A DNA stretch of 15,227 bases. It comes from CAZVXI01 sp964631295 (GTDB lineage Bacteria; Planctomycetota; Phycisphaerae; Phycisphaerales; SM1A02). The notes under the pieces were generated by a model, which worked only from the letters and a program-made list of their open reading frames with translations, searched no databases and was not told the origin of the DNA. The translations under genes were made by a program, and so were the position numbers. The stretch lies in contig CAZVXI010000069.1 of assembly GCA_964631295.1 (NCBI GenBank), forward strand, positions 1 to 15,227, written 5' to 3'. Below are positions 1 through 7,505 of this stretch, piece after piece (positions within the stretch are counted from its first letter, which is position 1; each line of letters starts with the position of its first letter).

Positions 1-181
1 TGCGCGACGTGCGAAGAGGTCGACTGCGTGGCCCGCGGCGCCTGCTGCCTGTGCACCGGCGAATGCATCGAGAACCTCACACAGGCTGAATGCGAAGCCA
101 ACCCGGACTTCTACCAGTGGACCGAGTGCGCGACGTGCGAAGAGGTCGACTGCGTGGCCCGCGGCGCCTGCTGCCTGTGCA
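1..181 (+). repeat. 55-bp exact direct repeat (1-55 and 127-181)
   Basis: Bases 1-55 and 127-181 are identical, 126 bp apart, which is 42 codons, so the reading frame is kept. The copies encode the end of one cysteine-rich unit and the start of the next (CATCEEVDC then VARGACCLC). Identity stops abruptly at base 56/182, where the two units diverge in both codons and residues. The left edge cannot be seen because the first copy starts at the window edge. Confidence 0.95.
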
Positions 182-1830
182 ATGGAGACTGCGACGAGTT
201 TGTCACGGAAGAGGAGTGCCTTGCGAATCCATGTGCTGTATGGAGCGAGTGTCTGACGTGTGACGAGGCCGGCTGTGTGGGGCGCGGTGCGTGCTGCATT
301 GATGATGCGACGGGATCATGTGTCGACTGCGTGACGGAACAGGAGTGCATGAACCTCAACGGCATCTATCAGGGTGATTGCACCGATTGCGACATCGTTG
401 AGTGCACCGGTGCATGCTGCATCGACGATGGGGGTGATGGCACGTGTCAGATTCTCACGTTCGACGATTGCTTTGATCTGCTCGTCGAGCCGGGGGTTGA
501 AGATGTCATTTGGCTGGGTCTTGATAGCGAGTGCCCGGACCCGACTGACATCCAGGATGTCTGCTTCCCCGTGCCTTGCGCGCGGAATGAAAAGGGCTCA
601 CTGCTGCTGTTCCCGAAGATCGAGATTCGCTGGGACAGTGACGGCAATCTGATCCAGGACACCTTCCTGATGTTCAGCAACGACTGGCCTGATGATGTGT
701 ACGTGAAACTGTACTTCGTCAATGGTGATCCGCCGCTGCCGGCCGATCCTGCCACGGGTGAGCGAGCTCATCCAGGCTGGAACTTTGTCGATAACTCGTT
801 CCAGGTCACCGGCAACCAGCCGACGTTCTGGTCTGCTGTCACAGGGCAGCCAGCAGCAGGCGGGCTTTCGCCGTTTGCCAATGTGCTCGATCCACAAATG
901 GATGATGATGACCTTCCCGGTCGACCCGACCCCGAACGGCCAGGCGAGCGCATGATGCGAGGCTTCCTCGTCATGTGGGCCGTCAACAACAACAAAGAGC
1001 AAATCCGCTGGAATCATCTCTCCGGCAAGGCAACGCTTGTCAACTACGGGCTCGGCTACTCATGGGAGTACCAGGCGATTTCATATGGCGTGTGCGCTGA
1101 CGAGGACCTTGGCAACGGCGCAGTCATCGGCACGCCGGGCATCATCAATCTCGATGGCGACGAATATGCAGCGGCATACAACCAGTTGCTCATGCAGTTC
1201 GCGCCTCCGCCTGCATTGAGTTTCAGCGCTGCGGATGGCAGCCAGATGGTGGTCAGCCAGACCGATCTCACGCTGATGCCGATGGAGATGGACTTCACGT
1301 CGAACAGTCCTGGCCCGGTCACGACAACTGCGAAGTTCGATGTCTGGAACACGAATGAATCGAAGTTCAGCAACTCGACACGCTGTATCACATGCTGGGA
1401 TCAACTGCTGCTGGTCAACTACGACAATCCCAACGACTTTGTTGTCGGTATGCTCCAGACGCAATCAGCGAAGGCACGCATCGACGGTGTCGAGTCGGTT
1501 CAGTGTGATGGCGATGTCAACGGTCTGATGGATGTGATGAGTCAGGCAGCAGCGCTGGAGGGTGTTGTCGCACACTTCCTCATGATGGAAGACGCCTATG
1601 CGGCTGGCGGCAAATGGCTCGTCGGCATGGGCGAGCAGGCAGGCCAGATCCTCTACACGCCTCTCAATCAGCCCATCCTCGAAAACGCGGATGATGATGA
1701 AGGCGATGAAGCAGACCGACCGACGCGGCCGTCACAACCTCCCACAGATGCCGATGGACTGCGCGAACTGATACGCCACGGGTCGTGGGGGGTTGCTCCT
1801 GGTAAGCAGCGCGAGATCAACATCCCATAG
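1..1830 (+). CDS. Cysteine-rich repeat protein, 5' partial, with a unique C-terminal domain
   Basis: The reading frame is open from base 1, so the gene starts outside the window; the GTG at 28 is an internal valine codon. About 609 residues are visible. Residues 1-190 hold four cysteine-rich units of roughly 41-42 residues (the last one degenerate), each opening with GACC and carrying evenly spaced further cysteines and acidic residues. From about residue 197 (KGSLLLFPKIEIRW) to the end the protein changes character: few cysteines, many aromatic and beta-prone stretches, an Asp run near residue 300, and one CITC pair near residue 463. The C-terminal 45 residues are acidic and proline-rich, likely disordered. 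I know similar GACC repeats from planctomycete surface proteins but no assigned function. Probably extracellular, with disulfide-bonded repeats; the signal peptide would be upstream of the window. A strong terminator follows the stop. Confidence 0.85.
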   Translation, partial: CATCEEVDCVARGACCLCTGECIENLTQAECEANPDFYQWTECATCEEVDCVARGACCLCNGDCDEFVTEEECLANPCAVWSECLTCDEAGCVGRGACCIDDATGSCVDCVTEQECMNLNGIYQGDCTDCDIVECTGACCIDDGGDGTCQILTFDDCFDLLVEPGVEDVIWLGLDSECPDPTDIQDVCFPVPCARNEKGSLLLFPKIEIRWDSDGNLIQDTFLMFSNDWPDDVYVKLYFVNGDPPLPADPATGERAHPGWNFVDNSFQVTGNQPTFWSAVTGQPAAGGLSPFANVLDPQMDDDDLPGRPDPERPGERMMRGFLVMWAVNNNKEQIRWNHLSGKATLVNYGLGYSWEYQAISYGVCADEDLGNGAVIGTPGIINLDGDEYAAAYNQLLMQFAPPPALSFSAADGSQMVVSQTDLTLMPMEMDFTSNSPGPVTTTAKFDVWNTNESKFSNSTRCITCWDQLLLVNYDNPNDFVVGMLQTQSAKARIDGVESVQCDGDVNGLMDVMSQAAALEGVVAHFLMMEDAYAAGGKWLVGMGEQAGQILYTPLNQPILENADDDEGDEADRPTRPSQPPTDADGLRELIRHGSWGVAPGKQREINIP

Positions 1831-1862
1831 CCCATACGAACAACTTTGCACCCATTTCATCG

Positions 1863-1901
1863 ACGAAGCCGTCGGCCTCAGCGCTGGCGGCTTCGTTTTT
1901 T
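1863..1901 (+). terminator. Rho-independent terminator of the cysteine-rich protein gene
   Basis: A perfect 9-bp GC-rich stem (1863-1871 pairing with 1888-1896, ACGAAGCCG / CGGCTTCGT) with a 16-nt loop is followed directly by a run of T from 1896 to 1901. It lies 33 bp after the stop codon at 1828-1830, which is the expected place for intrinsic termination. Confidence 0.85.
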
Positions 1902-1921
1902 CGTTGCGCGAGGCAGTACTC

Positions 1922-1990
1922 TATCGGAAGGGCCGGAGGAACCGGAAGGGGTTGCCAGAACGGCCCTTCTCTCTTATTTTCCATCCGATA
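1922..1990 (+). terminator. Second hairpin with nested inverted repeats, terminator-like
   Basis: GAAGGGCCG (1927-1935) pairs perfectly with CGGCCCTTC (1961-1969), leaving a 25-nt loop, and a pyrimidine-rich tract with TTATTTT (1974-1980) follows. An outer 7-bp inverted repeat, TATCGGA (1922-1928) with TCCGATA (1984-1990), overlaps the inner arm by two bases, so the two pairings compete at their edge. It could be a back-up terminator or a remnant of a small palindromic repeat element; the sequence alone does not decide. Confidence 0.45.
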
Positions 1991-2110
1991 ACCCGCCGTC
2001 GCAGAAAGGGTGCTTGGCGGTTCTTCGGGGCAATCTGATGGTGATTGGGTGTGATGGACCTTGCCACGCGTTCTCCACGGTATGAGAACGTTCGGTCACG
2101 GTTGCCAAGC

Positions 2111-2116
2111 AGGAGA
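2111..2116 (+). promoter_or_regulatory. Ribosome binding site that fixes the beta-helix protein start
   Basis: AGGAGA lies 6 nt before the ATG at 2123. This ATG is immediately followed by a typical signal peptide, whereas the in-frame TTG at 2045 would put about 26 charged residues in front of it. The site decides in favour of 2123. Confidence 0.75.
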
Positions 2117-2122
2117 AAGCCC

Positions 2123-3448
2123 ATGTGCCGTTCCCTTTCGATGTTGTCAAGTGTTGCAGTGACGTTCACGGTCGCCGCTCCAGTCGCATTTGCTGATGAC
2201 TTGCATGTCCCCGAACAGTACAGCACAATTCAGGCTGCGATCAACGCCGCCTCGGATGGTGATGAAGTTGTAGTTGCTCCGGGCACGTACGACGAAGCGG
2301 TTGACTTCCTTGGCAAGGGCATCACGCTTCGTAGCTCAGGTGGTCGCGAAGTGACGACGATTGACGGCTCAGACTTTGAAGCAGCAGTCATTACGATTCG
2401 TGATGTGTCTGATCTTTCGGCTCGTGTGCAAGGATTCACGATACGCGGAGGTAGCGGAAACATCTTCTGGAGCGGCAAGACTTATGGCGGCGGCGTCCAT
2501 ATCCGCTCATGCTACGCAGAAGTCGCTGACTGTCATGTTCTCGACAACCACCCGGCTGCAGGCGGGGGCATCGCGTTTTGCGCTGCTTGGGGCATCATAA
2601 CGAACTGTCTTATTGAACAGAACACGTGCTACGGCAGCAACAGCAGCATTGGTGCGGGCGTCTATGTGAAGTACGGCCCGGTCGACATCGTTGATACCGT
2701 GATTCGCGATAATCACGCACTTTCCAGCACTCGCGCTGGAGGGCTTGGTGCTTACATGGCGCAGGTCAACCTGCGCAACTGCCTCTTCGATGGCAACTCG
2801 GGATCAATCGGTGGCGCGTGTCTGAGTTGGTTCTCCGCCGTTGATATGTCAGAGTGTACCCTTACCAACAACTTCGGTGAATGGGGGGGAGGAGCACTCT
2901 GTTCTATGACTGCTGGTGCGGTGATCGATGTGAGAAACTCGATTTTGTGGAATAACTCGAGTGCTTCAGGTCCGCCAGAGATTCGCACGGTTGACGGCGA
3001 CGACCCTGTCTCGATCTCGCATTCGATCGTTAAGGGCGGATACGAAGGCGAAAACGTCATCGACGCAGATCCGATGTTCCAGGAGAACTGCTACCGCCTG
3101 ACCCCGGACTCGCCCGCCGTCAATGCTGGCAGTAATGATGCGGTTGAGTCAGACTTCGACCTTGATGGCAACCCGCGCATTGCTGATCCGAACAACGCCG
3201 AGTCCACCCCCGTTGTCGACCTGGGCGCATATGAACTGCAACCTTCCGATGATCCATCTCCCGAGCCGTGTCTGGGTGATGCGGATGCGAACAACACCGT
3301 CAACCTGTTCGACTTGCTGTTTGTCCTCAGCGAGTGGGGCGGCTGTGCCGAGTGCGAATCCTGCGGCGCAGACTTCAACGAAGACTGCGTCGTCGCGCTC
3401 GATGATCTGCTGACCGTTCTGTCCCACTGGGGAGAGACGTGCGACTGA
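2123..3448 (+). CDS. Secreted parallel beta-helix protein with dockerin-like C-terminus
   Basis: 441 residues. Residues 1-24 form a Sec signal peptide ending in PVAFA before DDLHVP. Residues 28-60 show the opening motif of pectate-lyase-like helices (STIQAAINAASDGDEVVVAPGTY). Residues about 60-330 consist of short repeated turns rich in GGG, N and C (GGGVHI, AGGGIAF, GAGVYV, GGGALC), the pattern of a right-handed beta-helix. Residues about 337-380 carry the choice-of-anchor-Q signature (DSPAVNAGSND, DLDGNPR, VDLGAYEL). The tail (383-441) has two 22-residue dockerin-like repeats (385-406 and 416-437), each with Asp/Asn in calcium-loop positions followed by DLLxVLSxWG. Probably an extracellular or cell-surface polysaccharide-binding or lyase-like protein; I see no residue set that proves catalysis. 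Confidence 0.85.
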   Translation: MCRSLSMLSSVAVTFTVAAPVAFADDLHVPEQYSTIQAAINAASDGDEVVVAPGTYDEAVDFLGKGITLRSSGGREVTTIDGSDFEAAVITIRDVSDLSARVQGFTIRGGSGNIFWSGKTYGGGVHIRSCYAEVADCHVLDNHPAAGGGIAFCAAWGIITNCLIEQNTCYGSNSSIGAGVYVKYGPVDIVDTVIRDNHALSSTRAGGLGAYMAQVNLRNCLFDGNSGSIGGACLSWFSAVDMSECTLTNNFGEWGGGALCSMTAGAVIDVRNSILWNNSSASGPPEIRTVDGDDPVSISHSIVKGGYEGENVIDADPMFQENCYRLTPDSPAVNAGSNDAVESDFDLDGNPRIADPNNAESTPVVDLGAYELQPSDDPSPEPCLGDADANNTVNLFDLLFVLSEWGGCAECESCGADFNEDCVVALDDLLTVLSHWGETCD

Positions 3449-3494
3449 TCACAATCAGGTGGGTGGAGCATCCTGATGCGACCTCAATGTAAGG

Positions 3495-3524
3495 CAGCGG
3501 CACCGATCAACATCGGTGCCGCTG
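3495..3524. terminator. Strong hairpin between convergent genes, possible bidirectional terminator
   Basis: A perfect 13-bp stem (3495-3507 pairing with 3512-3524) closes on a CAAC tetranucleotide loop. It sits between the stop of the beta-helix gene (3448) and the end of the minus-strand transporter gene (3557), where both transcripts should stop. Neither flank has a clear U-run (TGCGTTTGG on one side), so it may work with help or as a transcript-end stabiliser. Confidence 0.6.
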
Positions 3525-3556
3525 TGCGTTTGGCAAGGCGAGTCCCATGTGCGGAG

Positions 3557-5176
3557 CTACGCTGTTGAATCAACGTCGATGTTCTCAACGCTCTTGTTGC
3601 GTCTGCCACCGGGATAGAACAGCAGCAAGGCGATCAAACACGCCAGCGAAGCCCACATCGGCACACTGAACAGATCCCGGTAGTCGAGCACATCGTTTCG
3701 TGTTGCCCACGTCGAAACTGCGGTCGCGATCTTGCTTCCAACAATGATGCCGATGCCAACGATGACGAGATTGAAGAGGCTCTGGGCACTGGCGCGAATG
3801 TCCGGCGTCGTTTCCTCATCAACGACCATGAAGGCCACGAAGATGAAGCAGCCGAAGCAGAAGCCGTGCATCGCGACGCCCAGAATCAGGGTCGGCAGTT
3901 GAACCGCTTCAGGAAGTTTATCGACATAGCCGAAGACCGCCATTCGCAGACCATAAGCGAGGAGTCCGACTGCGAGCAGTGACTTTCGCGACACTTTCTT
4001 CGCGACAAATGGAATCAACGCGAGCACTGCGACTTCGCAAATCTGACCGACTGTCATCAGTCCGCCGCCGCCTACACCGAACACGCTGTTGATCAAGTTC
4101 GCGACACCCTCCTGACCGAGCGCCTCCTGTTTCGCTTGCAGGAACCCGGCGGTATGCACAAAGTAGAACTGGTGGATGCAACTCACTGGCACCGCGAGCA
4201 GGAACAACATGAGCAACGGCTGGCGTTTGATCTCGCTCACCGCTTCAAACGCTGCATTTTTCTGTCGCCCTTTGCTTGGAGGTGTATGAGGCAGGAGCAG
4301 GCAGTAGAGTCCGAGCAGGATGCCAAGCATCGCACTCGCACGGAACGCATCGGCCATCCCCTTTTGCTGGACTTTCTCGCGAACGACGACACCCAGCATC
4401 TCAACCTGGGCTGCGAGCAGTTCCGGCGCGGGCAACCCAAGCGCTTCGACCGCCGCCTCGACATCGAGAACGGTCTGCTCGCCATCTTCCCTAGTGACCC
4501 TCGGCACTTCGAATCCCCGGTCATTGAGCAACTGAATGATTGCTCTTCGATCTGAAATCTCAATCAGGTCGGCGCTCAGTGCGCCATCAAACTTCGCATC
4601 TGCTGCAAGCACCTGCGGGATGTACTCGTCGGGCTCCGCGTGCAGTTGTGCCGTGGTGATGCCTTCAACAGGTTCCTGCAAATCAGGCGTGTATTGAACA
4701 GCCAGCCACTGCCCGACGGCAATCCCGATAATGATCCAGCCGACGGTCCCCCAGACACGGACTTTCCCAAAGTCACGGTCGCGATCCGCCAGATTATGAA
4801 AACAGATAGAGTTCGTCAGAGAGAGGGTGGGTGCGTAGACAATCGAATAGGCCAGTGAGAAGCCCAGAAACGCCCAGTAGCTCTCGAGCTTGGCGAGTTG
4901 CCAGACAATCAGTCCACCGATGATGTGACTGATCGCGAGGAACTTCTCCGTTGAGAAGTATCGGTCGGCAATCTGGCCGGCAATAAACGGGGCGAGTAGC
5001 GCGCCCACCGCTCCAATCGCGAACATGTCACCGATCTGCGCATCTTCGAATCCGCGAAACCCCTTGAGAAACGGATACAGCAGTGGCAGCCACGCACCCC
5101 AGATCGCGTACTGCAGAAACATCATGATGGACAGTCGGGTGCGCGCCAGTGTGGGCATCTGAGCGTCAGTGGTCAT
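3557..5176 (-). CDS. MFS transporter, nucleoside/sugar:H+ symporter (NupG-like) family
   Basis: 539 residues, an inner-membrane transporter with 12 predicted helices. Family hallmarks are SIMMFLQYAIWGAWLP in helix 1 (residues 16-31), ADRYFSTEKFLAISH after helix 2 (70-84), VRVWGTVGWIIIG in helix 5 (139-151) and LLLPHTPPSKG after helix 6. The ATG at 5174-5176 is chosen because it has an SD-like GGAGAGA 6 nt upstream and directly precedes helix 1; longer in-frame starts add about 60 non-membrane residues. The loop between helices 5 and 6 (about 162-277) is a soluble, acidic stretch of some 115 residues, far longer than usual for this family, and should face the periplasm. The gene is divergent from the TIM-barrel/Gfo-Idh pair, so it may import their substrate. 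Substrate specificity is not determinable here. Confidence 0.88.
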   Translation of the reverse strand: MTTDAQMPTLARTRLSIMMFLQYAIWGAWLPLLYPFLKGFRGFEDAQIGDMFAIGAVGALLAPFIAGQIADRYFSTEKFLAISHIIGGLIVWQLAKLESYWAFLGFSLAYSIVYAPTLSLTNSICFHNLADRDRDFGKVRVWGTVGWIIIGIAVGQWLAVQYTPDLQEPVEGITTAQLHAEPDEYIPQVLAADAKFDGALSADLIEISDRRAIIQLLNDRGFEVPRVTREDGEQTVLDVEAAVEALGLPAPELLAAQVEMLGVVVREKVQQKGMADAFRASAMLGILLGLYCLLLPHTPPSKGRQKNAAFEAVSEIKRQPLLMLFLLAVPVSCIHQFYFVHTAGFLQAKQEALGQEGVANLINSVFGVGGGGLMTVGQICEVAVLALIPFVAKKVSRKSLLAVGLLAYGLRMAVFGYVDKLPEAVQLPTLILGVAMHGFCFGCFIFVAFMVVDEETTPDIRASAQSLFNLVIVGIGIIVGSKIATAVSTWATRNDVLDYRDLFSVPMWASLACLIALLLFYPGGRRNKSVENIDVDSTA

Positions 5177-5312
5177 CGAGCGTCTCTCCAAATCGGTCTC
5201 TTGGTGTGGCAACGCGCAGCATAGCGAAACCTGCACCGGCGTGTTGTGGCAGCGGCGGGTCGTTCCTGTATCATCCTTACCACGTCCGAGACTCTTTGAC
5301 TGGAGGGTGCTG
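5177..5312. promoter_or_regulatory. Divergent promoter region, transporter / sugar isomerase
   Basis: This 136-bp gap must hold the promoters of both divergent units. Plus strand: TATCAT at 5269-5274 is a plausible -10 box, with TTGTGG at 5244-5249 as a poor -35 at 19 bp. Minus strand: TATGCT (complement of 5218-5223) is a plausible -10 box without a good -35. Ribosome sites are clear on both sides (GGAGGG at 5302-5307 plus, GGAGAGA at 5189-5183 minus). The promoter elements themselves are guesses. Confidence 0.4.
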
Positions 5313-6308
5313 ATGGCACGTCCGCACACGTTGTTCACCGGCCAGTGGGCCGACATTCCCCTCGCAGACCTCGCGCCGCGAGTTGCTGAAATGGGCTATG
5401 ACGGGTTGGAACTCGCTTGCTGGGGCGACCATTTCGAGGTCGATCGCGCACTCAGCGAGGATGGCTATTGCAAGGGGCGACATGACCTGCTCGCTCAGCA
5501 TGGACTGCGGTGCTGGGCCATCAGCAATCACCTCGTCGGCCAGTGCGTATGCGATCTTATTGACGACAGACACAAGCAGATCATCCCCGAGCGTCTCTGG
5601 GGAGATGGTGACGCTGAAGGCATCCGTCAGCGTGCTGCCACCGAAATGATGGATACCGCCAGAGCCGCAAGTGGCATGGGGCTCGACGTGGTCAATGGTT
5701 TCACAGGCTCGAGTATCTGGCATCTGCTCTACTTCTTTCCGCCAACCTCGCAGGAGCAGGTCGACGCAGGATTTGCGGATTTTGCAACTCGTTGGAATCC
5801 GATACTCGATGCGTTTGACAAGGTCAACGTGCGATTCGCGCTCGAAGTGCACCCATCAGAGATCGCGTACGACATTCACACTGCAGGTCGGGCGATCGAC
5901 TCGGTTGATGGCCGGCCAGCATTCGGGTTCAACTTTGATCCATCCCACCTGCACTGGCAGGGGATTGACTCCGTCAAGTTCCTCAATGCATTTGCTGATC
6001 GCATTTACCACGTGCATGTCAAAGACTGCATTCAGACTCTCGATGGTGAATCGTCAATTCTTGCATCACATCTCCCGTTCGGAGATCATCGGCGTGGCTG
6101 GGATTTCCGGTCGCCGGGCCGCGGCGATGTGAACTTTGAGGAGATTATCCGTGCACTCAATCGCATCGGCTACGACGGCCCGCTGTCTGTTGAGTGGGAG
6201 GACTGCGGAATGGATCGATTCGAGGGTGCCGCTGAGGCCGCTGCGCTGCTCCAATCGATGGACTTTGCGCCATCCGGCGTTGCGTTCGATGCAGCATTCG
6301 AGGATTGA
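5313..6308 (+). CDS. Sugar phosphate isomerase/epimerase-like TIM-barrel protein, cytoplasmic
   Basis: 331 residues, xylose-isomerase-like TIM barrel (AP-endonuclease-2 superfamily). Visible family marks: MGYDGLELACWGDHF (27-41), FALEVHPSE (175-183) with the likely metal ligand E178, FGFNFDPSHLHWQG (204-217) with D209, IYHVHVKD (231-238) with H233/H235, and LSVEWEDCGMD (291-301) with E294, a complete E-D-H-E divalent metal site. There is no signal peptide, so it should act in the cytoplasm. Start: ATG 5313, with GGAGGG just upstream; a GTG at 5169 would overlap the transporter start and lacks support. It is followed 8 bp later by a Gfo/Idh dehydrogenase, so the two are probably co-transcribed and may act in sequence on the same sugar. 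Exact reaction unknown: keto-sugar epimerase, isomerase or lyase are all possible. Confidence 0.85.
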   Translation: MARPHTLFTGQWADIPLADLAPRVAEMGYDGLELACWGDHFEVDRALSEDGYCKGRHDLLAQHGLRCWAISNHLVGQCVCDLIDDRHKQIIPERLWGDGDAEGIRQRAATEMMDTARAASGMGLDVVNGFTGSSIWHLLYFFPPTSQEQVDAGFADFATRWNPILDAFDKVNVRFALEVHPSEIAYDIHTAGRAIDSVDGRPAFGFNFDPSHLHWQGIDSVKFLNAFADRIYHVHVKDCIQTLDGESSILASHLPFGDHRRGWDFRSPGRGDVNFEEIIRALNRIGYDGPLSVEWEDCGMDRFEGAAEAAALLQSMDFAPSGVAFDAAFED

Positions 6309-6316
6309 ATCGACAC

Positions 6317-7496
6317 ATGAGTAAGTTGCGATATGGAATGGTCGGCGGCGGTCAGGGAGCGTTCATCGGTGCAGTGCATCGCATGGCCATGGCACTTGAC
6401 GGGATGTGCGAGTTCGCTGCCGGGGCACTCAGTTCATCGCCGGAGAAAGCACTCGCATCCGGTCGCGAGGTCGGCCTGGCAGAAGAGCGCAACTACCCGT
6501 CCTGGCAGGCTATGCTCGAAGGCGAGTTGGCAAGGCCTGTGTCCGAGCGCATAGACTTCGTGTCGATCGTGACGCCCAACGCGAGCCATTGCGAGATCGC
6601 GGCGGCTTTCGCCGAGTCCGGCATCAACGTCGTTGTGGACAAGCCGATGGTCATGAACGCTGCAGAGGCCCAAACGCTCATCAGCGCGGTGGAGATGACA
6701 GGAGTCGTTTTCGCCGTCACATACAACTACACAGGCTACCCACTCGTCAAGGAGGCGGCGCGACTTGTCCGCAGCGGAGAACTTGGGAATGTGCGCAAGA
6801 TCTTTGTCGAATACCACCAGGGATGGCTGGCATCGTCGCTTGAGACGACCGGGCACAAGCAGGCGAAGTGGCGGACGAATCCAACGATCGCTGGTGGCGG
6901 CGCCATTGGCGATATCGGCTCACATGCAGAGAACCTCGTTACGACCGTTACGGGTCTGGAGATCGAAGCGTTGTGCGCAGACCTGCACACCTTTGTCGAG
7001 GGGCGCAAGCTCGACGATGACGGATCGATTCTCTTGCGATTCCAGGGTGGCGCACGGGGCGTGCTCACATGCTCGCAAATTTGTGTCGGCCGCGAGAACG
7101 ACCTGTCCATCCGCGTGCATTGTGAACGTGGCTCAATCACATGGCGGCAGGAGCATCCCAACCACATGGAAGTCGCGCGCGAGGGACAGCCTCCGCAGAC
7201 GATGACGCGTGGTGCGGACGCCGCGGGCCAATCTGCCGGAGCTGCGACGCGTTTGCCGCCGGGCCATCCAGAGGCGTTCATTGAGGCGTTCGCCGAGGTG
7301 GGCCGCGCGCGCTTGGACGACTTCCANNNNNNNNNNTCGCGGGGTTGTCGAGGCAATCCAGGCAAAGCGCGAAGGTCGGACGCCGGGCGGACTGGGAACT
7401 GAGTTTCCAACCGTGTATGACGGCGCACGCGGCGTTCGATTCATCAGTCGTGCCCAGGAGAGCGCGCGTGCGGGTGCCATCTGGCTCAACTTCTGA
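6317..7496 (+). CDS. Gfo/Idh/MocA oxidoreductase, cytoplasmic, interrupted by an assembly gap
   Basis: NAD(P)-dependent sugar/polyol dehydrogenase family. The N-terminal Rossmann fold shows VGGGQGAFIGAVHR (9-22); the catalytic lysine motif is DKPMVMN (108-114, K109; most relatives have EKP); GAIGDIGSHAENL (195-207) carries the usual active-site His (H203). No signal peptide, hence cytoplasmic. 336 residues precede a run of 10 N at 7327-7336. After the Ns the characteristic family C-terminus (FPTVYDGARGVRFI, then SARAGAIWLNF) is found in the next frame, ending at TGA 7494-7496. The two parts join in frame if the real gap is a multiple of three, so the shift is an artefact of the placeholder and the gene is probably intact at about 390 residues. 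ATG 6317 is preferred over TTG 6305 (which overlaps the upstream stop); a GAGGA lies at 6300-6304. Confidence 0.85.
7327..7336. other. Assembly gap (10 N)
   Basis: Ten N bases of unknown true length inside the Gfo/Idh gene. The upstream frame needs one base to finish its codon and the downstream frame needs two leading bases, so the true gap must be a multiple of three bases if the gene is intact; ten is therefore a placeholder. Confidence 0.97.
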
Positions 7497-7505
7497 CCAA
7501 GTGCT

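Larger units (their letters stand above)
1902..2122. other. Intergenic region upstream of the beta-helix gene
   Basis: About 220 bp with no convincing gene. It contains the second hairpin (1922-1990) and an 8-bp palindrome GAACGTTC (2086-2093). TTGCCA at 2061-2066 resembles a -35 box, but TATGAG at 2081 is only 14 bp away, too close for a standard promoter, so no promoter is called. Confidence 0.6.

Noticed and set aside
598..1017. Minus-strand open frames inside the cysteine-rich protein gene
   Set aside because: No family resemblance and no ribosome site; they mirror the plus-strand coding bias.
1793..2085. Small plus-strand frames over the terminator region
   Set aside because: They run through the terminator hairpins and lack ribosome sites and protein-like composition.
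2045..2122. Upstream TTG start for the beta-helix protein
   Set aside because: It adds about 26 charged residues before a perfect signal peptide, and the ATG at 2123 has a well-placed AGGAGA.
3454..3477. Six-bp inverted repeat ATCAGG / CCTGAT after the beta-helix gene
   Set aside because: Short stem with a 12-nt loop and no T-run; the 13-bp hairpin at 3495-3524 is the better end signal.
5169..5312. Longer GTG start for the TIM-barrel gene
   Set aside because: It would overlap the divergent transporter start, and the added residues do not resemble the family; ATG 5313 has a strong ribosome site.
5177..5356. N-terminal extension of the transporter
   Set aside because: The 60 extra residues are polar, unlike the family, and would cross the divergent promoter region and the TIM-barrel start.
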